From contig DXGH01000035.1 in the NCBI GenBank assembly GCA_019114005.1, positions 1-48,699 of the forward strand: DNA of 48,699 bases, written 5' to 3'. A program made the translations under genes and the position numbers. Below, one piece after another: positions 15,224 to 23,864 of the stretch; position 1 is the stretch's first letter; each line of letters opens with the position of its first letter. The notes beneath the pieces were generated by a model that was not told the DNA's origin, searched no databases, and saw only the letters and a list, made by a program, of their open reading frames with translations. The DNA comes from Candidatus Acetatifactor stercoripullorum (GTDB lineage Bacteria; Bacillota; Clostridia; Lachnospirales; Lachnospiraceae).

Positions 15224-15886
15224 TTATCGATTAAAGTATCCCATAACCTGGGTCAGGTTTTCACAGATCAAAAAGCAAAGCCCTCTGATTTCCTCATCGG
15301 GCTCTATCAGGTCCGGCACCATGATAGGCCTTAAGCCCGCTGCTGCGGCAGCGCGGATTCCGTTGGGGGAATCCTCAATGGCATAGGTCTCCTCAGGCCT
15401 CGCTCCCAGCTTTCTGCAGGCCAGCAGGTAAATGTCGGGCCTAGGCTTGGAATGCTGCACCATATCGCCCGATACGATCACAGAAAAATAGTCAATCAGC
15501 CGGGCCTGCTTTAAATGGCTGACCACAGAATCATACCTGGAGGAGGACGCCAGTCCCAAGCTGTATCCTGACTGCTGCAGATAGGGCAGAAGTCTTTTTG
15601 CTCCTTCCTTTATGGGCAGGCCGTTTTTTTCGATCTCCTCCCAAAACCACTCAGAGACCTGTCTGCGGAATTCCTCATAGGGAAAGGATTTGCCCGGATA
15701 ATCCCGCTCATACGCGTTTAACACAAGCTCTCTGGTATCACTGCCGTTTAAGCCGATACACTGTCTGGATATCTCCTCTATTCCACGAATGCCTGCCTTT
15801 TCTCCGACCCTGCTCCATCCCTCCATGCACAGTCTTTCCGTGTCAAACAATACGCCGTCCATATCAAAAATCACTGTTTTACTCAT
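15224..15886 (-). CDS. HAD-superfamily phosphatase (beta-phosphoglucomutase-like)
   Basis: A 220-aa HAD subfamily IA hydrolase. Motif I is FDMDGVLFDTE with the nucleophile Asp and the acid/base Asp two residues later. Motif II is ASSSRYD, the lysine motif is KPRPDIY, and motif III is EDSPNGIRAA. The cap inserted after motif I is alpha-helical. The substrate cannot be read from sequence; family members act on sugar phosphates. ATG 15886 lies inside the 3' end of the DHHW gene (ATGAGTAA, 8-bp overlap), with GGAGG 12 nt upstream, so it is probably coupled to that gene. Confidence 0.88.
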   Translation of the reverse strand: MSKTVIFDMDGVLFDTERLCMEGWSRVGEKAGIRGIEEISRQCIGLNGSDTRELVLNAYERDYPGKSFPYEEFRRQVSEWFWEEIEKNGLPIKEGAKRLLPYLQQSGYSLGLASSSRYDSVVSHLKQARLIDYFSVIVSGDMVQHSKPRPDIYLLACRKLGARPEETYAIEDSPNGIRAAAAAGLRPIMVPDLIEPDEEIRGLCFLICENLTQVMGYFNR

Positions 15887-17000
15887 AGTATTGAAAATCC
15901 TCCAGAAAATGAATGCAGTTATACACCACCAGCACATCCATTCCCCCCTCCGGCTCATATGTCTGCATAAACTCATAGAGACTGCCGTTTAAATAACGCA
16001 GGTCCACCACATAGATGGTCTGGTAATGGGGGGTTAAAAGGGGGATCAGGCTGTTGGCGTAGGAGTCTTTTATGACAAAAAGCGTTTTCCCGTTGCGATA
16101 GCTGGTGTGTATCTCCGTAAAGGCATGGTTATCATCCAGGAAAAATCCATATTTATTTTTCGTCTCCAGATAGCTCTCCTGATAATAGGTATCCATAGTC
16201 TCCTCAAAATCGTAGGTGACTGTCACCGGACGCTTGATGGTCTCGGGGAAATAGGTAATTTCGTCCCCCTTCATGGGAAGATTCAGACGGGAATGGAGGG
16301 TTCCCAAAAAGTCTTCCGAAGCCGTGCGCATACGGGAAACACTGTAGTCATAGGGCCTTACTCCCAAAGCCTGTGCCCAGACAGAGTATCCATAATAGGC
16401 CCCCAGGCTGGTCCAGTGATGATCTGTGCGATAATAGATTTCCTCCTGGGAATGCTCCTTCAGCACAGAAAAAACGTCAATATAATGGCTTTCCCCGATC
16501 TGCTCCTCCACATAAGCCAAAAGCGCCTCCTGGTCATAATAGGCAGCATTTGCGGGAAGCTTGTCTGTGAGCACGTTATCTGCAGTGGGTACAAGCATCA
16601 CCTTGGCATTCCAGTCATGTACCAGCTTTTCCAAGAGCGCCGTCCTTTTGGTGACCTGCACGCTCTCATACGCCGAGGGGAGATGCTGCTCAATCAGATA
16701 ACCATCCTGCCCAAGATAGACACCATTGATGTCCTTCTTCTGCATGAGAATATCCGAGGCAGTCTTGATACCGATCCACTTATCCCTGCCTACAAACTGA
16801 TCTGTAATGTATTCCTCATAAGCCGCGCCGAATTCTCCGCTTTTTACGCTCTCCTGGGAAAACTCCGGTCTGGAAGCCAAAACACGGTTTTCTGTCTCAG
16901 AATAGATTCTGTCGCCGTTGAAAAGATCCGCCGCCGTAAACACGAGCAGCATGGCGCAGATAATGGCAACTGTCAAAATGGCATTTCTCTTCTCGTCCAT
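15879..17000 (-). CDS. DHHW-family (AlgJ/AlgX-like) exported protein
   Basis: A 373-aa protein with one N-terminal membrane helix (residues 8-26) and an extracytoplasmic domain. The family motif RTDHHWT is near residues 190-200, followed by a region fitting the SGNH/AlgX fold (VIKDSYANSLIPLL). Such proteins work with a membrane-bound O-acyltransferase to acetylate surface polysaccharides. The MBOAT gene is indeed 15 bp upstream in the same direction. The start ATG 17000 has GGAGGAGG. Target polymer unknown. Confidence 0.87.
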   Translation of the reverse strand: MDEKRNAILTVAIICAMLLVFTAADLFNGDRIYSETENRVLASRPEFSQESVKSGEFGAAYEEYITDQFVGRDKWIGIKTASDILMQKKDINGVYLGQDGYLIEQHLPSAYESVQVTKRTALLEKLVHDWNAKVMLVPTADNVLTDKLPANAAYYDQEALLAYVEEQIGESHYIDVFSVLKEHSQEEIYYRTDHHWTSLGAYYGYSVWAQALGVRPYDYSVSRMRTASEDFLGTLHSRLNLPMKGDEITYFPETIKRPVTVTYDFEETMDTYYQESYLETKNKYGFFLDDNHAFTEIHTSYRNGKTLFVIKDSYANSLIPLLTPHYQTIYVVDLRYLNGSLYEFMQTYEPEGGMDVLVVYNCIHFLEDFQYYE

Positions 17001-17015
17001 AGCCTCCTCCTTTCG

Positions 17016-18431
17016 CTAAAACCGAAAATACAAAAAAGGATTGTAGCTTGCATCTACAATGTACGCCACCGACAAAAGAAGCAGCAGGGGAGGAATTACC
17101 TTTTCCCCCAGACGGTACAAGGCTATGGCATAGCCTGTGCGGTTTTTTTCCAGTTTTTTGAGAATCGCCCCGATAAAGGGGGTTGCGCCAATGGCCGCAA
17201 TAGCGAATAAAAGCAGATATTCTCTTCCCAGATATAGCCCTTGTCCATCAAACAGCACGCCGCTTCCGGCTCCAAACAGAGCCTTGAAAAATCCTCCCGC
17301 CTGTGAGAGAGAATCCAGCCCGAACAAAACCCAGCCAAGCAGCACCGCCAGACAGGTATAAATCCTTCCGAAGGCCTTTGGAAGCTTTGAAAGCACTTTG
17401 CCAAGAAACAGCTTTTCCAAAATCAAAAGAAGCGCAAACCAAAGTCCCCAGGCAAGAAAGCTGATATCCGCGCCGTGCCAGATGCCGGTAAGGGCCCACA
17501 CAATCAGGATATTCACAAGCTGTCTGGAAAGTCCCTTTCTGTTGCCTCCCAGCGGGATGTACACATACTCCCGAAACCAGCTGCTTAAGGTGATATGCCA
17601 TCTGCGCCAGAATTCCGAAACGGAGGCGGATATATAAGGATAATTAAAATTTTCCGGGAAGGTAAATCCCAGACAGGCCCCCAGCCCTATCGCCATATCG
17701 GAATATCCCGAAAAATCAAAATAAATCTGAAAGGCAAAGGCAAAAATTCCCAGCCATGCCGTAAGTACGCTGATTTCCCCGTAATTCATAGCGGAAACTT
17801 CCGTCCACAGCACCCCCAGATTGTTGGCAATCAGCACCTTTTTGGCAAGACCCGCCACAAAGCGCTTAACCCCTGCGCTTATCTGGTACAGATCGCTTTT
17901 ATGCCGGTGCAGCTGCGCCTCCACCTGACGGTATTTCACAATAGGTCCTGCAATGAGCTGCGGGAACATGGTCACAAAGACGCTGAAGTCCAGAAGGTTT
18001 TTCTGCACTTTAGCCTCCCCGCGGTAAACGTCGATGGTATAGGACATGGTCTGAAAGGTGTAGAAGGAAATTCCGATGGGAAGCGGAAGCTCAAGCAAGG
18101 CAAAGCTTGTACCCGCCAGCGCATTCACCGTGCCGATAAGAAAGTCCGCATATTTAAAAAATCCCAGCATCAAAAGATTTATCACAATGGAGGAAATCAG
18201 CAGAAAGACTGACACCCTCCTGTTTCTGTACTTGTCGATCAAAATGCCGTGAATATAGTCTGACAAAATGGAAAACAGCATCAGCACAATGTACACCGGC
18301 TCGCCCCAGGCATAAAAAATCAGGCTCCCCAAGAGGAGGATGAAATTTTTCATCCTCTGGGGAACCAGAAAGTAACAAATAAAAAATGCGGGCAAAAACC
18401 GAAATAGAAACAAAATGCTGCTGAATACCAT
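17016..18431 (-). CDS. Membrane-bound O-acyltransferase (MBOAT)
   Basis: A 471-aa polytopic membrane enzyme of the AlgI/DltB group that moves acyl groups across the membrane to an exported polymer. The catalytic histidine is in GIWHGADISF. The preceding family motif WRRWHITLSSWFREYVYIPLGG is split over residues around 275-300. About ten hydrophobic helices are visible. GGAG lies about 8 nt before the ATG at 18431. It sits between DUF4358 (12 bp upstream) and the DHHW gene, forming a three-gene cell-surface acylation unit. Confidence 0.93.
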   Translation of the reverse strand: MVFSSILFLFRFLPAFFICYFLVPQRMKNFILLLGSLIFYAWGEPVYIVLMLFSILSDYIHGILIDKYRNRRVSVFLLISSIVINLLMLGFFKYADFLIGTVNALAGTSFALLELPLPIGISFYTFQTMSYTIDVYRGEAKVQKNLLDFSVFVTMFPQLIAGPIVKYRQVEAQLHRHKSDLYQISAGVKRFVAGLAKKVLIANNLGVLWTEVSAMNYGEISVLTAWLGIFAFAFQIYFDFSGYSDMAIGLGACLGFTFPENFNYPYISASVSEFWRRWHITLSSWFREYVYIPLGGNRKGLSRQLVNILIVWALTGIWHGADISFLAWGLWFALLLILEKLFLGKVLSKLPKAFGRIYTCLAVLLGWVLFGLDSLSQAGGFFKALFGAGSGVLFDGQGLYLGREYLLLFAIAAIGATPFIGAILKKLEKNRTGYAIALYRLGEKVIPPLLLLLSVAYIVDASYNPFLYFRF

Positions 18432-18443
18432 TTGAATGCTCCA

Positions 18444-19112
18444 TTAACGCTCTACGTTTTGGCCGATTATCTCAATCACCAGCTCATTCTGCTCCTGGCA
18501 GTGAGTAATCACAGCCTCCTCGCCGCTTTCTGAAACGGCAGTGGTATCTGCGCCAAGCTGGACAAAGCAGACGTAGCTGCCGATCCTCTCAATTCTGGAC
18601 GCCTGAATCTTTCCCAGATTCATGGGGTACTGCATTGTATCGTTCACCAGATGATCCCGGTATGTGTTCAATGCTTCCTCCACTTCATCTACCTTATCAC
18701 TTTTTGCCTTGATAATCAATAAAGTATCCACATTTGTGCTGATCATTGGCATTTCACCCATGTAATCATCATACAAATCCGAGGCAATGCCAAAGGTATC
18801 CTCCAGCATTTGGGGAGTGATTGCCGTATTGGGCCAATAATTTTCCCCCAATGCGTCCACTATGGCATCCCGGACAGCGGTCATTTCCTGGCTCCAGCCT
18901 TCCACCGTATCCAGATTGTTTTCTTCCGTCTCCTGAAATTCCTGAGTGGAGGACAGTCCCGTCTCCTGAGTGGGAGCAGTTTCCGAAGCAGACTGTGTGG
19001 CGCTTTCCGTATTCTGCTGGGAGGTCTCCCCTGTCTCCGCATTTTTGTCGCCGCAGGCTGTCATGGCAAATGCCAGCACGCAGGCAGTCAGCAAAAAACG
19101 CAATTTTTTCAT
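18444..19112 (-). CDS. DUF4358 lipoprotein
   Basis: A 222-aa protein with a lipoprotein signal peptide, lipobox AMTAC and Cys20. A Ser/Thr/Gln/Glu-rich linker runs to about residue 70. The DUF4358 domain follows (VDALGENYWPNTAITPQML, then MISTNVDTLLIIKAKSDKV). The domain has no known activity and is often encoded next to MBOAT/DHHW genes, as here. AAGGAG lies 8 nt before ATG 19112. It would be anchored on the outer face of the membrane and may assist the acylation unit. Confidence 0.87.
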   Translation of the reverse strand: MKKLRFLLTACVLAFAMTACGDKNAETGETSQQNTESATQSASETAPTQETGLSSTQEFQETEENNLDTVEGWSQEMTAVRDAIVDALGENYWPNTAITPQMLEDTFGIASDLYDDYMGEMPMISTNVDTLLIIKAKSDKVDEVEEALNTYRDHLVNDTMQYPMNLGKIQASRIERIGSYVCFVQLGADTTAVSESGEEAVITHCQEQNELVIEIIGQNVER

Positions 19113-19143
19113 AATGAAACTCCTTCCTTATGTTAGTGGTCTT

Positions 19144-19173
19144 AGTATACCCCATTCTCTCAGAAAATTCCAA
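19144..19173 (-). promoter_or_regulatory. Sigma-A promoter of the DUF4358-MBOAT-DHHW-HAD operon
   Basis: On the minus strand TTGGAA (19168-19173) and TATACT (19144-19149) are 18 nt apart. Transcription would begin near 19137, about 25 nt before the DUF4358 ATG. The -35 match is modest. Confidence 0.5.
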
Positions 19174-19183
19174 AGAACCTTTC

Positions 19184-20695
19184 TTAAAAAAAGTTTATAT
19201 CCTCCCCGTATTTTTCCAAAGTTTTCCCTGCAATAAACCGTGAGAGGTTAAAGGTTCTGAGGGAGCCTTCCGAAAGCCTCTCGGAAAGTCCGTCCACATA
19301 TGCGTCACGGCCCGCAGCTTTCATATAAGGAACCAGCACCGGGGCGGCATCCGCGCTCAGAGAGGACAAATAACCGAAATCTATTTGCTCCGTCTTCTGG
19401 GACGCCTCCTTCAGATTTACTTTTGCGATGATATAATCCGGATGACTGAAGGATAAAAGTACATAGCATATGGTCACCACAACCACGCTGTAGCGAAACA
19501 GCCCGAAGCGCTCCCGGAAAATACCCACAATCACACCTGCAAACAAAAGAAACAATACTGCCAAGGTCCAAAGCACAAGGATACGCAGAAAGGTCAGGTC
19601 ATAGGACTGAATGTACAGGATCATCCGCATTGCGCTGGAGGCGATCATCACAAAGGTGCAGAGGGACATGACTGTCAATATAACTCGAAGCAGAGCGCTT
19701 TCCCGAAAGAAACTCAAGGTGAACAGCACAATCACCAGGTTTAAAATACTCACTACAAGCAGCTGAAAAAATCCCTCTCTGGCATATTCCGCATAGGTGT
19801 ATCCTTCGGGAAGCTGCATTTTCCCAAGAAACAGGCCAAAAATCTGGACCCCGCAGAACAAAAGGTAAATCAACGATAAAAGTCCCGTAACGGTAATGGC
19901 CAAAACCGGTTCTCCCTTTCTTTTGTCCTTTACCTCCTCACTTATGGTGTGCCTGCAAAGATAAGCAAGCAGAAGATAGCTTGCAAAGAACAAAAAGAGA
20001 ATGCGAAAGGTCACGTTGAACACATTTGCCGGCTGTATCCAGTCTGTGAGGCTTTTCATCATCTGGCCAAACACTGCGTCCGCGCTGCTTAGAAGAGCTG
20101 TTATAAGCAAAAGCAGGGGCACGGCGGCGGCTGCCCCAAGAAGGACAAACCATATCTTATTGTTTTTCCCCTTTTTGCGCAGATACTCCGCCCCGTCCCG
20201 GAAGGGGCGGTCAAGCTCTCCAATGCTGCAAAAAATAAGCTGCAGGATGCTTCCTAAATATTTTCCAAGCTTCCAGCCCGAGGTATCATAAAACTGCTTC
20301 AGAAGAAGGCTCATCATCAGCAGAAAAATCCCCGTCTTATTCAGAGAAATGATCCTGGAATCGTCGGTGCAGAAGGTGGACACGGAAAGGAGCGCCATCC
20401 CCGCCATATAAAAGACGCTGCCTTTTTTTAAGGAAATCTCCAGTTTTGATAAGCATAAGCAAAAATACAAGAGACTTCCTGCCACGAAAAAAGGGAAGGT
20501 GATCCCCGACCCGTTACGAAACATGCAAAAGGCGTAAAAGACCGCATAGACAAAGGCAGCCGGACCAAAAAAGCCAAAATTCCTTTTCAGATTTCCTGTG
20601 TGTCTGGCCGCAGCGCTTTGCGCCGCCGCATTCTGCGCCATGCCGTTTTGTGCTTCCTGATTTTGTACAGAAACGTTTTTATCATTCATATCCAT
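19184..20695 (-). CDS. DUF4153/DUF4173-type polytopic membrane protein
   Basis: A 503-aa protein with a Gln/Ala/Asn-rich N-terminal 35 residues, then about 11-12 hydrophobic helices, and a soluble tail from about 425. The stretch LPEGYTYAEYAREGFFQLL is characteristic of DUF4153/DUF4173 proteins. Biochemical role unknown. ATG 20695 has AGGAGGG located inside the 3' end of the regulator gene, whose stop is 2 nt away, so it is coupled. Genes of this type often accompany DUF2975 and a small XRE regulator, exactly the set found here. Confidence 0.82.
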   Translation of the reverse strand: MDMNDKNVSVQNQEAQNGMAQNAAAQSAAARHTGNLKRNFGFFGPAAFVYAVFYAFCMFRNGSGITFPFFVAGSLLYFCLCLSKLEISLKKGSVFYMAGMALLSVSTFCTDDSRIISLNKTGIFLLMMSLLLKQFYDTSGWKLGKYLGSILQLIFCSIGELDRPFRDGAEYLRKKGKNNKIWFVLLGAAAAVPLLLLITALLSSADAVFGQMMKSLTDWIQPANVFNVTFRILFLFFASYLLLAYLCRHTISEEVKDKRKGEPVLAITVTGLLSLIYLLFCGVQIFGLFLGKMQLPEGYTYAEYAREGFFQLLVVSILNLVIVLFTLSFFRESALLRVILTVMSLCTFVMIASSAMRMILYIQSYDLTFLRILVLWTLAVLFLLFAGVIVGIFRERFGLFRYSVVVVTICYVLLSFSHPDYIIAKVNLKEASQKTEQIDFGYLSSLSADAAPVLVPYMKAAGRDAYVDGLSERLSEGSLRTFNLSRFIAGKTLEKYGEDINFF

Positions 20696-20697
20696 GT

Positions 20698-20913
20698 CTA
20701 TCCCTCCTGATCAGGCACATACTCCAGAATATCTCCCGGCTGACAATCCAGCGCCCTGCAGATAGCCTCCAGAGTAGAAAACCGTATCGCCTTTGCTTTG
20801 TTATTTTTCAATATAGATAAATTGGCCAGCGTAATATCCACCTCTCCGGAGAGCTCCGTGAGATTCTTTTTACGCTTTGCCATCATTACGTCCAGATTTA
20901 CAATAATCGCCAT
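20698..20913 (-). CDS. Small XRE/YozG-family transcriptional regulator
   Basis: A 71-aa protein that is essentially a single helix-turn-helix. The recognition region is ITLANLSILKNNKAKAIRFSTL, followed by the family ending LEAICRALDCQPGDILEYVP. No sensor domain is present. YozG-type regulators usually sit beside a DUF2975 membrane protein, as here, and probably control their own operon. The phased repeats at 21518-21551 are a candidate binding site. ATG 20913 follows a GGCGGAGGCAGG purine tract. Confidence 0.9.
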   Translation of the reverse strand: MAIIVNLDVMMAKRKKNLTELSGEVDITLANLSILKNNKAKAIRFSTLEAICRALDCQPGDILEYVPDQEG

Positions 20914-20960
20914 ATCCGCCTGCCTCCGCCTTTTTCATAGCACATGTTATCAACCCTTTA

Positions 20961-21452
20961 TTATATGGTGAGGTCATTTTCCTCCTTGTAGCGCACAGCC
21001 TCCTCAAACACCATGGCCAGGACCTTGCTGAACAGCCCCGCTATCACAAAGACAAAAACCACCACCGCCATGGCAATGGTCAGATAGACAATACTGCGCA
21101 CCACGGACATTCCCGCGATAAAAAAGCTCCAGTTACCCATTTTTCTAAGGCTCGCCACATTTTCCATGACAAAGCAGTTTTCCTCCAAAACCGTGGAAAA
21201 AATCTTGCGCAGCTCACCGATGAGCACAATGGCGGACACTCCCAGCACAAAATAGATGATCACATTCTCTTCATAGTAATCCATAAGTCTGGGAAGATAT
21301 TTCCCCGCCAGCCTGATACTGAAGGGCAGGGACGCCGTCACCACCATGCCGCCAAAAAACATAATATCCAGCAGAAGCTTCGTCCACCTGGTCAAAAGCT
21401 GCTTTTGCCGTTTCAGGTTTTCTTGTTTCGTCAAATTTTTTTGCTGTTTCAT
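20961..21452 (-). CDS. DUF2975 membrane protein
   Basis: A 163-aa protein with a basic N-terminus and four hydrophobic helices (about 30-50, 60-85, 105-125, 130-155), matching DUF2975. Function unknown; the family is almost always paired with a YozG-type regulator. The start is ATG 21452, with GGGGG upstream; the open frame continues further but enters the promoter. It is first in a three-gene unit with the regulator and the DUF4173-like gene. Confidence 0.85.
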   Translation of the reverse strand: MKQQKNLTKQENLKRQKQLLTRWTKLLLDIMFFGGMVVTASLPFSIRLAGKYLPRLMDYYEENVIIYFVLGVSAIVLIGELRKIFSTVLEENCFVMENVASLRKMGNWSFFIAGMSVVRSIVYLTIAMAVVVFVFVIAGLFSKVLAMVFEEAVRYKEENDLTI

Positions 21453-21489
21453 ACAGATACCCCCATCTGTTTTTCCTGATTTCCAGTTC

Positions 21490-21551
21490 AATATAGCACC
21501 TTGGAAAACGATTGTCAATATATTTTTATTGTTATTCGATATATTTTTATT
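21490..21551 (-). promoter_or_regulatory. Sigma-A promoter with 21-bp phased direct repeats
   Basis: On the minus strand a perfect TTGACA (21513-21518) is 17 nt from TATATT (21490-21495). Just upstream the 13-bp sequence ATATATTTTTATT (plus strand) occurs at 21518-21530 and 21539-21551, a 21-bp period equal to two helical turns. The repeats may be an operator for the adjacent regulator or an A+T-rich UP-type element. Confidence 0.75.
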
Positions 21552-21590
21552 AAAAAACGAGCAGGCATTGTTATCTGCCTGCTCGTTTTT
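21552..21590. terminator. Bidirectional rho-independent terminator
   Basis: A perfect 10-bp GC-rich stem (21558-21567 with 21576-21585, CGAGCAGGCA) plus flanking A and T runs on both sides. It ends the leftward GH35 transcript and insulates the DUF2975 promoter. Confidence 0.93.
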
Positions 21591-21626
21591 GTTTCCGCTT
21601 CCTTTCTTATGCCTATTTTTGATTCT

Positions 21627-23375
21627 TCACCCAATATCCGGCTCGTCTGCCAGAGTGATGGTTTCTGCCGCTTTTCCATCCGTTTCAAAAATCACAATGC
21701 GGTTTTCACCGGTTTTAAGCAATGGCCCGGGCAGATACAGCCTTTTCTGGGGGCCGATCTCCCAGAATCTTCCGATGTTGAAGCCGTTTACGAAAGCACA
21801 GCCCTTCCCCCAGCCGGAAAAATCCAGAAAGGTATCTCCCGGCTCCTCCACCGAAAAGGTAAACTCATAAAAGGCCGGGGTGTTTTCCAGATAATCCCCC
21901 TCAAAATCAACGTGTTCCACATTGTCAAGGGGCAAGGGATACTGCTCCCAGCCGTTGTGCATATGTTCGTTGATCTGCACACACTGATCAATGCCCTTGC
22001 GCTGTTTCTCCATGCGGGGGCCAAAATTCACACGGCCCATATTTTCCACCAGAATGTCCAGCACTGCATTTTCCCTGATGGAAAGCTTTAATTCCCTCTC
22101 CTCTAAAAGCTCCCTGTCATAGAGCACTGCTGCGGGAACATTGTCCACCAGAATATTGGCCCTGTCGTTTGCTCCCCATAATCTGATCTTGTTCAGATTT
22201 TCCTCTGTATGCAGTATGCTCCGGTAAAGAATATATCCATAATTTTGTCCCAGGCGCTCCATGGACTGGGGGAACGGACTTTTCACGGGACTGCTGATAG
22301 AGGCCAGTGTGGAGGTCAGGCTCACTTTTCTTCCCACCTTCAGGGTTCCATAATTTTTTCTCTCTATCCTTGTGGAAAATTCCACCTTGGGAATGGGTGC
22401 ATACTTCCCTATCACCTCTTTGTAACGGCGGTACTTTTCAGTGATCTGTCCGTCCTCGGTGAGCACCCCGTCATAGTCATAGGAGGTCACATCCGGGGTC
22501 AGCTCCTCGTAATAATTGGAACCGTTCATAAAGCCAAAATTGGTGCCGCCCTCAAACATATAGATATTTACGTGGCCCATCTGCAGCATCGTGTCCAAAT
22601 CCTTCACGCTTTCCTCCAGATTGCCCGTCTTATGCCCGCCGTTTCCCCAGTGGTCAAACCAGCCCACCCAAAATTCCGTGCACATCAGAGGGCCTGTCTT
22701 TGCGTACTGCTTCAGCACATCGAAACGCTCCTTTGTACGGGAGCCGAAATTGCCTGTGGGCAGAGCGCCCGAAACCACACCTCCGTTCAGATTTTCGGCA
22801 AAGGGGCCGTCAGAGGTCACAAGGGGCACTGTGACTCCGTTTTTGCGCATCAGATCACGCATTGTCTCCAAATAGCTCTTATCGTTGGCAAAATAACCGT
22901 ACTCATTTTCCACCTGCATAAGAATCACAGGGCCTCCCCGGTCGATCTGCAGGTGAACCAGATGGGGCATCAGCTCTTTATAATATTCCTCCACATGCTT
23001 CAAAAAGGGCTCATAGCTCACCCGGAGGCGCATTCCATCCTCCTTGAGAAGCCAGGCGGGAAGCCCGCCAAATTCCCATTCCGCACAGATATATGGAGAG
23101 GGACGCAGAATCACATACAGCTCCAGCTCCTTTGCAATGCTTACAAAGCGCTCCACATCCAAAATTCCTTCAAAGCAGAATTTTCCCTTTTCCGGCTCGT
23201 GCATGTTCCATGGAATGTAGGTTTCCACCGTATTGCAGCCCATGGCCTTCAGCTTTTCCATGCGGTCCCTCCAATAGGCAGGCACCGTTCTGAAATAATG
23301 GAAAGCTCCTGAAATAATTTGAAAAGGCTTTCCGTCCAAATAGAAATTATCTCTGATCTCAAATGTTCTCTCCAA
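21627..23375 (-). CDS. Beta-galactosidase, glycoside hydrolase family 35
   Basis: A 582-aa GH35 enzyme that removes terminal beta-galactose from oligosaccharides. The acid/base is Glu158 in VENEYGYF and the nucleophile Glu234 in CTEFWVGWFDHWG. Other family marks are ETYIPWNMHEP and YMFEGGTNFGF. The beta-sandwich C-terminal domains end in FNIGRFWEIGPQ and LYLPGPLL, so the protein is full length. No signal peptide is seen, so it is likely cytoplasmic and acts on imported sugars. The start is TTG 23375 with AAAGGAG upstream. It overlaps the thioesterase gene by 17 bp. Confidence 0.94.
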   Translation of the reverse strand: MERTFEIRDNFYLDGKPFQIISGAFHYFRTVPAYWRDRMEKLKAMGCNTVETYIPWNMHEPEKGKFCFEGILDVERFVSIAKELELYVILRPSPYICAEWEFGGLPAWLLKEDGMRLRVSYEPFLKHVEEYYKELMPHLVHLQIDRGGPVILMQVENEYGYFANDKSYLETMRDLMRKNGVTVPLVTSDGPFAENLNGGVVSGALPTGNFGSRTKERFDVLKQYAKTGPLMCTEFWVGWFDHWGNGGHKTGNLEESVKDLDTMLQMGHVNIYMFEGGTNFGFMNGSNYYEELTPDVTSYDYDGVLTEDGQITEKYRRYKEVIGKYAPIPKVEFSTRIERKNYGTLKVGRKVSLTSTLASISSPVKSPFPQSMERLGQNYGYILYRSILHTEENLNKIRLWGANDRANILVDNVPAAVLYDRELLEERELKLSIRENAVLDILVENMGRVNFGPRMEKQRKGIDQCVQINEHMHNGWEQYPLPLDNVEHVDFEGDYLENTPAFYEFTFSVEEPGDTFLDFSGWGKGCAFVNGFNIGRFWEIGPQKRLYLPGPLLKTGENRIVIFETDGKAAETITLADEPDIG

Positions 23376-23847
23376 GGCGTTCCTCTCCTTTCTGTTTCTC
23401 AGGCTCTGTCTGCAGCTTCCTTCCCTTCACCAGGCACAAGGCCTCTTTTCTCTGACGTTCCTCCTCTTTGTCCCAGGCTGCATCCAGGATAACCTTATGA
23501 GCCTTCTTGCGTCCGGTGTCCTCCTCCACTGTCACAAAGGTAATATAGCCCGCAATGGCCCTTTCCCCTGTAATAGCCTGGACTGCCTCTATGCCCACCA
23601 CCAGACTGGTGGTTCCCGCATATACTACACGACTTGTAAAGCGCACTACCTCCCCCTTTTTCACAGGTCTGGAAAAAGACATGGAATGCACATTTCTAAG
23701 CACGATCTCCTCTGTATTTCCGTGTTCACAGGCAGCGGCCGCAAAACCGGCCTCCACAAACCAGGCTGCAGCTCTGGCCGCGAAAAGTGTGCCGTGATGG
23801 TTCAAATCCTCTCCCTTCACCAGATGCAGCGTTTCATATTTCCGCAT
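23359..23847 (-). CDS. Acyl-CoA thioesterase (hotdog fold)
   Basis: A 162-aa protein of the YciA/BFIT hotdog group. The central helix region LNHHGTLFAARAAAWFVEAG and the strands VRFTSRVVYAGTTSLVVGIEAV fit the fold. The C-terminal 30 residues are charged and probably disordered. ATG 23847 is chosen because AGGAG lies about 9 nt upstream. It falls 17 bp after the MATE gene and overlaps the GH35 start. The link to its neighbours is unclear; acyl-CoA substrate unknown. Confidence 0.82.
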   Translation of the reverse strand: MRKYETLHLVKGEDLNHHGTLFAARAAAWFVEAGFAAAACEHGNTEEIVLRNVHSMSFSRPVKKGEVVRFTSRVVYAGTTSLVVGIEAVQAITGERAIAGYITFVTVEEDTGRKKAHKVILDAAWDKEEERQRKEALCLVKGRKLQTEPEKQKGEERLGENI

Positions 23848-23864
23848 TTTTCTCTTCTCCTGTC

